This document shows positions 59,372-64,000 of a stretch of DNA of 64,000 nt, one piece after another. Under the pieces are notes generated by a model. It did no database searches. It saw only the letters and a program-made list of their open reading frames with translations, and was not told the DNA's origin. Position 1 is the first letter of the stretch, and every line of letters starts with the position of its first letter. The stretch is from Streblospio benedicti (lineage: Eukaryota > Annelida > Polychaeta > Spionida > Spionidae). The position numbers were made by a program, and so were the translations under genes. The DNA lies in assembly GCA_019095985.1 (NCBI GenBank), contig CM032668.1, positions 20,074,119-20,138,118 of the forward strand, read 5' to 3'.

Positions 59372-59592
59372 CCATTTTATGTACAATTGTCTTTCTTTAC
59401 CATAGTTTCATAACATCAACTTTTTATACCTTTTTATACCTTTATTAAAGTTTTTTTTATCTCTATAGCTAGAGATTTCATTTTTTTCAAATTGAGAAGG
59501 TCTCTATAGAGAAAGCTTTTAAAAATAAAAATATATAAAAAGTTGATGTTGTGATGAATATGTGGTAAGGAAAGACAATTGTACATAAAATG
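59372..59592. repeat. Foldback element, about 57-bp arms
   Basis: 59372-59428 (CATTTTATGTACAATTGTCT... ACATCAACTTTTTATA) pairs with 59532-59592. The interior holds a second small palindrome, CTCTATAGCTAGAG, and CTCTATAGAGA. Confidence 0.75.
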
Positions 59593-59771
59593 CGTCCTAA
59601 TGCCAAAAACATTTTACATAGAATAACGTTAATAAATCAATTTTAATAAGATTCAGTTCTACTAACGCGTCGATTGAAACAGACCATTAAGCGTACATGA
59701 CAATTTACAACTAAAATAATGATATATTAATGCCCCAGCTAAATCTAATGCACAATATTGTTCCTGTTTCC

Positions 59772-59861
59772 CATTGTGGGAGACTGATGTCTGTTCAAAG
59801 TGTAACGCACACTCTGCCACAGTGGCAAAGTTTTATAAAGCATTGCGGGTTGCAGAGCGTT
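59772..59861 (+). repeat. 90-bp repeat, left copy flanking a SINE
   Basis: CATTGTGGGAGACTGATGTC... to TTGCAGAGCGTT, recurring at 60139-60228 with about five differences. Confidence 0.85.
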
Positions 59862-59865
59862 AAGT

Positions 59866-60135
59866 GTGCTTCCGTGGCCGAGTGGATAGGGAGTTGGACT
59901 TGTGACGAGAAGGTCGTGGCATCGATTCCCGGTCGGGTGTGGTGGTGGGTGTTGAGCAAGCTCATCCCTAAAAGCAGTTGCACACTCTTCCGTGGACCTG
60001 CACGTTAATTAGGTACAGGTCATCGGGTTGAAACAATTGAATGAGTGATTGTATGAGTGATAAGCATTGTGCGCTGAATGACCTGGTGTAAATTGTAAAG
60101 TCGTGAGATCAAAACTTGGATCAAGACTATAAACC
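59866..60135 (+). mobile_element. SINE family C, between two 90-bp repeats
   Basis: GTGCTTCCGTGGCCGAGTGG, GTCGTGGCATCGATTCCCGG, GGTGGTGGGTGTTGAGCAAG, AATTAGGTACAGGTCATCGG, AATGACCTGGTGTAAATTG, ACTATAAACCAG. The 3' region is shorter than in the full-length copy. Confidence 0.85.
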
Positions 60136-60138
60136 AGA

Positions 60139-60228
60139 CATTGTGGGAGACTGATGTATGTTCAAACCGTAACGCACACTCTGCCACAGTTGCAAAGTTT
60201 TATAAAGCATTGCGGGTTGCAGAGCGTT
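60139..60228 (+). repeat. 90-bp repeat, right copy flanking a SINE
   Basis: Same 90 bases as the left copy apart from a few substitutions, with no length change. Confidence 0.85.
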
Positions 60229-63200
60229 CATTTACAGTGTTTACCGTCCATATATCAAATTCATAAAACCAGCACCAATCACTGCTGCGCACCTTCCACG
60301 TCAATGTTTGGATTCATTCATAAACTACTTGGACGTAATTAACATTTGAAGGCCATATGAATGGGTGAGGTAGAATTTCACTCAAGAGGAACAGTCTCCA
60401 TTAATCTAGACTGTATTCCCACGCTAACATAGTAAGACCATATTACTATTGACCCATGTATGACCTATGTATGAACCGTGGGTATTTAACACTCCTGGTG
60501 CCATATCATAAATATCTGCAGAAGATGGTTGAAATTCAGAACATCAAAGCAGATCAGTAAACAAAAGTCGGGGAACGCGGCACAGGTAATGTGCATTTAC
60601 TCACCTTAATGGTTAGTGAGTTAGTAACATCCCCTGTGATATTTATTGTAATCCAAATATTGTAATAAATCTAAATAATAAATAATAAATAAGTAATAAA
60701 TAAATTGTAATAAATCTAGGTTGATATTCGTGAAAGTGCTATCGTACGTAAGATGTCATTTTGACATAAAATTGTGTGTGTGTGTGTGTGTGTTTGTGTG
60801 TGTGTGTTTTTTTAATAGAGTGATAATAGAGTGTTTTAAATAGAGTTCTTTTTGTAAATACATCATGTGTTTCAGTGCAATGATGACGTAATGTCAACCC
60901 AAGTGGAAGTACTGTAAATGTTTACAGCCAGTTTGCACAACATTCCTCCACACTCATCGCAAATTTGATATGCCATATTGACGTAAAATCAATTCAGCAG
61001 ATCGTTAAACGACTCCACCAATAAACGATATGTTGAATATATAACTGCAAGTTAAACGTCTCTAATGAATGTGAAGAAAATTGAATGGCGACCGCCATAA
61101 CACACGTTTATTGCCACTTTGATGTAAAACACGAGTCAGTAGTTGGTCCTAAAACTACGCCTTCGTTTGTAACTAGAGTGACTTTTATTGGTTCGGTAGT
61201 TCAGTTTGCGTCACAAGTTCATCATTACCCCACTGTACATTTAATCAACACACGTGTAGAGCCACTTTGACGTAAATTTTAATTAATGAAAAAAAAGCCC
61301 CGTCAGTGATGTATTGTACTCTCCATAACTTTTGAAACTTGAGCGATTTTCATGTTTTCACGTGTAAATAGTGGCCGTATGGTGCGTGGTTGTAAACAAG
61401 CAGGGAAAATGAATGGCCTATTTACACAGAGTAGATGCATTGGACGCCAGCACCAAGTTTATGAAGTTATTGTGTACTGTAAAGCAGTTTTTTCAGTGGC
61501 TTGCCTTTGTCCCTAATCTCTACCAGTGCATCTAATATCGAACTGTGGCATGTATGCGGCAGGTCTGTAGGAAGGGCTACTGTCATGCGGGCAATGGCCT
61601 TACTAATAAGTTGTGGGGGTGGGGGGATTAAAAACATAAAAAACTCAATCATGGCCTGGTTAATATCTTTTGGGGATAAAATAAAACCAATGATTCAATC
61701 AATTTAACGAGCAAATCGGCTATAGTCCCAATAACATTTAAAAACAAATTTCTCATTTTTGTTTGCTTCAAATGGCTCTGCCAGTCTAATGTTTGCATCC
61801 TGCGGGCATAACTATTGAGTACCCAACGTGCTAACGCACATATAGATATGTGTCCATAGACATTACAAATGCGTGTATATATTGCAAACAAAGGCTTTGA
61901 TACGTTAGAGAACTAGAGAGAAACTGAAACTTTCATTCAGACATTAAACTTATTTCTAAAGTTCACTGATGCCTCTGCTTATGTAATGTGTACTCTTGTA
62001 ACATGAATCACGCCAATTGCCACTATGGCGTAAATTACAAATAATTCAGGAGGGCCTTCCACCTGTGCTAATCATCTTTTCTATGATGGTGACTGTGTTT
62101 GTATCTCTCCATCAACGTTTGCTCTTCAAAAATTGATTAAATATATATGAGTCATACTCTAATAGTCATGAAAGTGTTATAATGCTAGACTGCATGCATG
62201 GTTATGCACCCTAAACCCACTATGTTCCCACCAAAGATTTGTTTTTAAATATTAATGAAATAATGGGGATTGAAGAACATAAATACTTCGTAAAACTATT
62301 TTTGCTTTTATAACCAGAATTCTTAACGGTAAAAATGTATTAGTATAAAAATCTACTGCTTCAAATAATGTTGTCTTACTTTCTAGTAAAATTAAACTTA
62401 AATAGAACAAAAGGCTTTATTATATAGTTCTATAGTTCTTATAGGTTTTAATGTATTCATGGTTTGTAGTAATATACCATATTATTTTGTATTTAATGTA
62501 TAAAAATACGTTTTTTATGGAATTTTTAACATCTTAAATAAGTTACTTATGACTTTTGACGTGTTAGAATTGAGATGGCACACAGTTGAATCTGGGCTTG
62601 CTTACACTAGGTATAAATATGCACACACTATACAAGATATCTGATATGCGTGTCTCATACAAGTACAGTGATGTTACGAAGGATAACTATACAAACATCA
62701 ATTAGCAAATCACGGCACATGTCAAACCAGTGCGTCATGTTATACAAGAAGTGATTATGCTTAATGGCACACTTCTACTCCATATATATTTTTCCTTTAC
62801 TAGTTATTTGTTTATTAAGTTAATTGAATGCTTACATGTTCCACTCCATATATGTTATAGACTGGGCCAGAATGGCAGCGCACAACTAATAGAGACCACA
62901 GAAATGAAGAGAAAAAGAACATAAAAAAAGCTCTTTGTTGTGGCGCTTGTTTCAATTTTCTAAATTGCAGTTCAACTCAATTTAAATATATGCCATTGTT
63001 TCGTGCCTTAAATTTGGAGAGACATTCATCGTAATTGTGTTTTGAAATGAAAAGATAACTAATCAGAATTATTTGATAGTGCTATAAAACGAAACAAACA
63101 ACTTATTTAGAACATGTTATGCACGCCTTCGAAACCAAATATCCGTGTATCAATTTCTGCTAAAAATATTATTTTCTTAATGTACAGTGTCTATTTTTAA

Positions 63201-63464
63201 CAGAGGATGGCTGTTTTCATGTTGAAACACTATGAACAACTCTCCCCTATGATACACATGGTTAGGTCACACTATTGCACTACATAATTAACACAAACTA
63301 TCCTAATTAAAGAAAGTTCCTATTGATATTGGACGGTTCCAAATCCCTTTTTTCTAAAAAGAAACTGTTTGTCGCTGAACTAAATTAGACTCTTAATTTA
63401 GCCCCATGGCGTCCCTGTCTAATGAATGTCCTCACTGGCAGTTGTAGCTCAAAGTATAGTTCAC
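60229..63464. other. AT-rich intergenic stretch with a (GT)n run
   Basis: A (GT)n microsatellite lies at 60773-60807, and an (AATAAAT)-like run at about 60660-60715. No gene recognised. Confidence 0.4.
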
Positions 63465-64000
63465 TTAAAGCAGCTTCAGAGTATAGTTGAGATGTGTTAG
63501 AACAATATTAAGACGTGTGAGGAGTTCCGTTGGTACGTGCCTCCAGACTGCTAACAAGTACTCGAATATTTTACTACCCTCACTGATAAACATTTTGTTC
63601 GCATTGTCTCCATACACTACACCCTTGTACGTCCGAAGCAAATGTGATCCTGATCTATAGGTTCTCGTGGTGTGAGGTGGGGGCTTACACCCCAAAATGG
63701 TACGTGTATGCCACGGGGGGGTTATAAAATCAGTACCAAGCAATATAGTACCACTGCCGAAGATATCACACCTCAAAATATAATGAATCTCTAAATTAAT
63801 ACCCACACGGTTAATGTCATAAGCGACATAAATTGTCTTTTTTTTATATAGCTAAGTCATAATGTTACTAAAAGATGATGTGAGCTTTAGCAAAGGATAT
63901 TCTATCACTTAATAATGTGACACAAAAATATACAGAATTTTGAAAAATTAAAACCCAAAAATATAATGGATGGGAAAATTATGACCAAAAAGTATAATGG
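63465..64000. other. Probable repeat-derived sequence at the window end
   Basis: The phrases CCTCAAAATATAATGAATC, CCCAAAAATATAATGGATGG and ACCAAAAAGTATAATGG recur near the end, and CCAAAATGGTACGTGTATGC with GGGGGGGTTATAAAATCAGT precede. This looks like the start of a tandem or dispersed repeat that runs beyond the window. A minus-strand open frame of 113 codons has no recognised motif. Confidence 0.35.

Noticed and set aside
59772-60228. The 90-bp repeats as a target-site duplication of the SINE
   Set aside because: SINE target duplications are normally under about 20 bp; a pre-existing tandem pair is more likely.

Overview
The window looks like intron-rich, AT-rich nuclear DNA of a marine-type invertebrate animal. 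Evidence: spliced GT-AG exons of a class A peptide receptor of the FMRFamide-receptor-like type, GC-rich exons set in AT-rich introns, several families of tRNA-derived SINEs, a CR1/L2-like LINE fragment, and many copies of short inverted-repeat elements. There are no prokaryotic signals. I cannot name the species; a lophotrochozoan or a non-vertebrate deuterostome would both fit.

Region 1-18.06 kb (minus strand) holds seven exons of one G-protein-coupled receptor gene, reading from about 18056 down to position 1, where the window cuts the gene inside TM7. The exons join without a single frame conflict and give 349 residues from TM1 to the start of the NPxxY-equivalent. The introns are packed with repeats. 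Several tandem arrays start at or beside splice sites: the acceptors of exons 7, 6 and 4 and the donor of exon 3. Intron 1 (about 9.2 kb) contains a foldback element around an exon-like core, a long near-perfect hairpin and an inverted SINE pair.

Region 18-42 kb is gene-poor. It carries pogo/Tigger-like MITEs (family A), short elements with GGCAGATCC ends (family B), SINEs, a large foldback at 26.4-26.8 kb, the LINE 3' end at 31.8-32.2 kb, and weak candidate exons at 34.9-35.1 kb (minus) and 39.97-40.13 kb (plus). A complete 69-codon cysteine-rich ORF lies at 41.0-41.2 kb.

Region 42.8-44.9 kb (plus) is the second clear gene: a Ser/Thr-type protein kinase with all main catalytic motifs, continuing into kelch repeats. 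The kelch part is separated from the kinase by one in-frame stop and then has one single-base frame change, so the gene is a recent pseudogene, a kinase now truncated before its kelch half, or a good gene with base errors. An acceptor-like site just upstream of the start suggests a 5' UTR intron rather than a processed copy.

Region 45-64 kb shows no gene I can support. It holds more MITEs, three further foldback elements, two SINEs (one sitting between two 90-bp repeats) and simple repeats. The receptor and the kinase show no sign of working together; they are simply neighbours.
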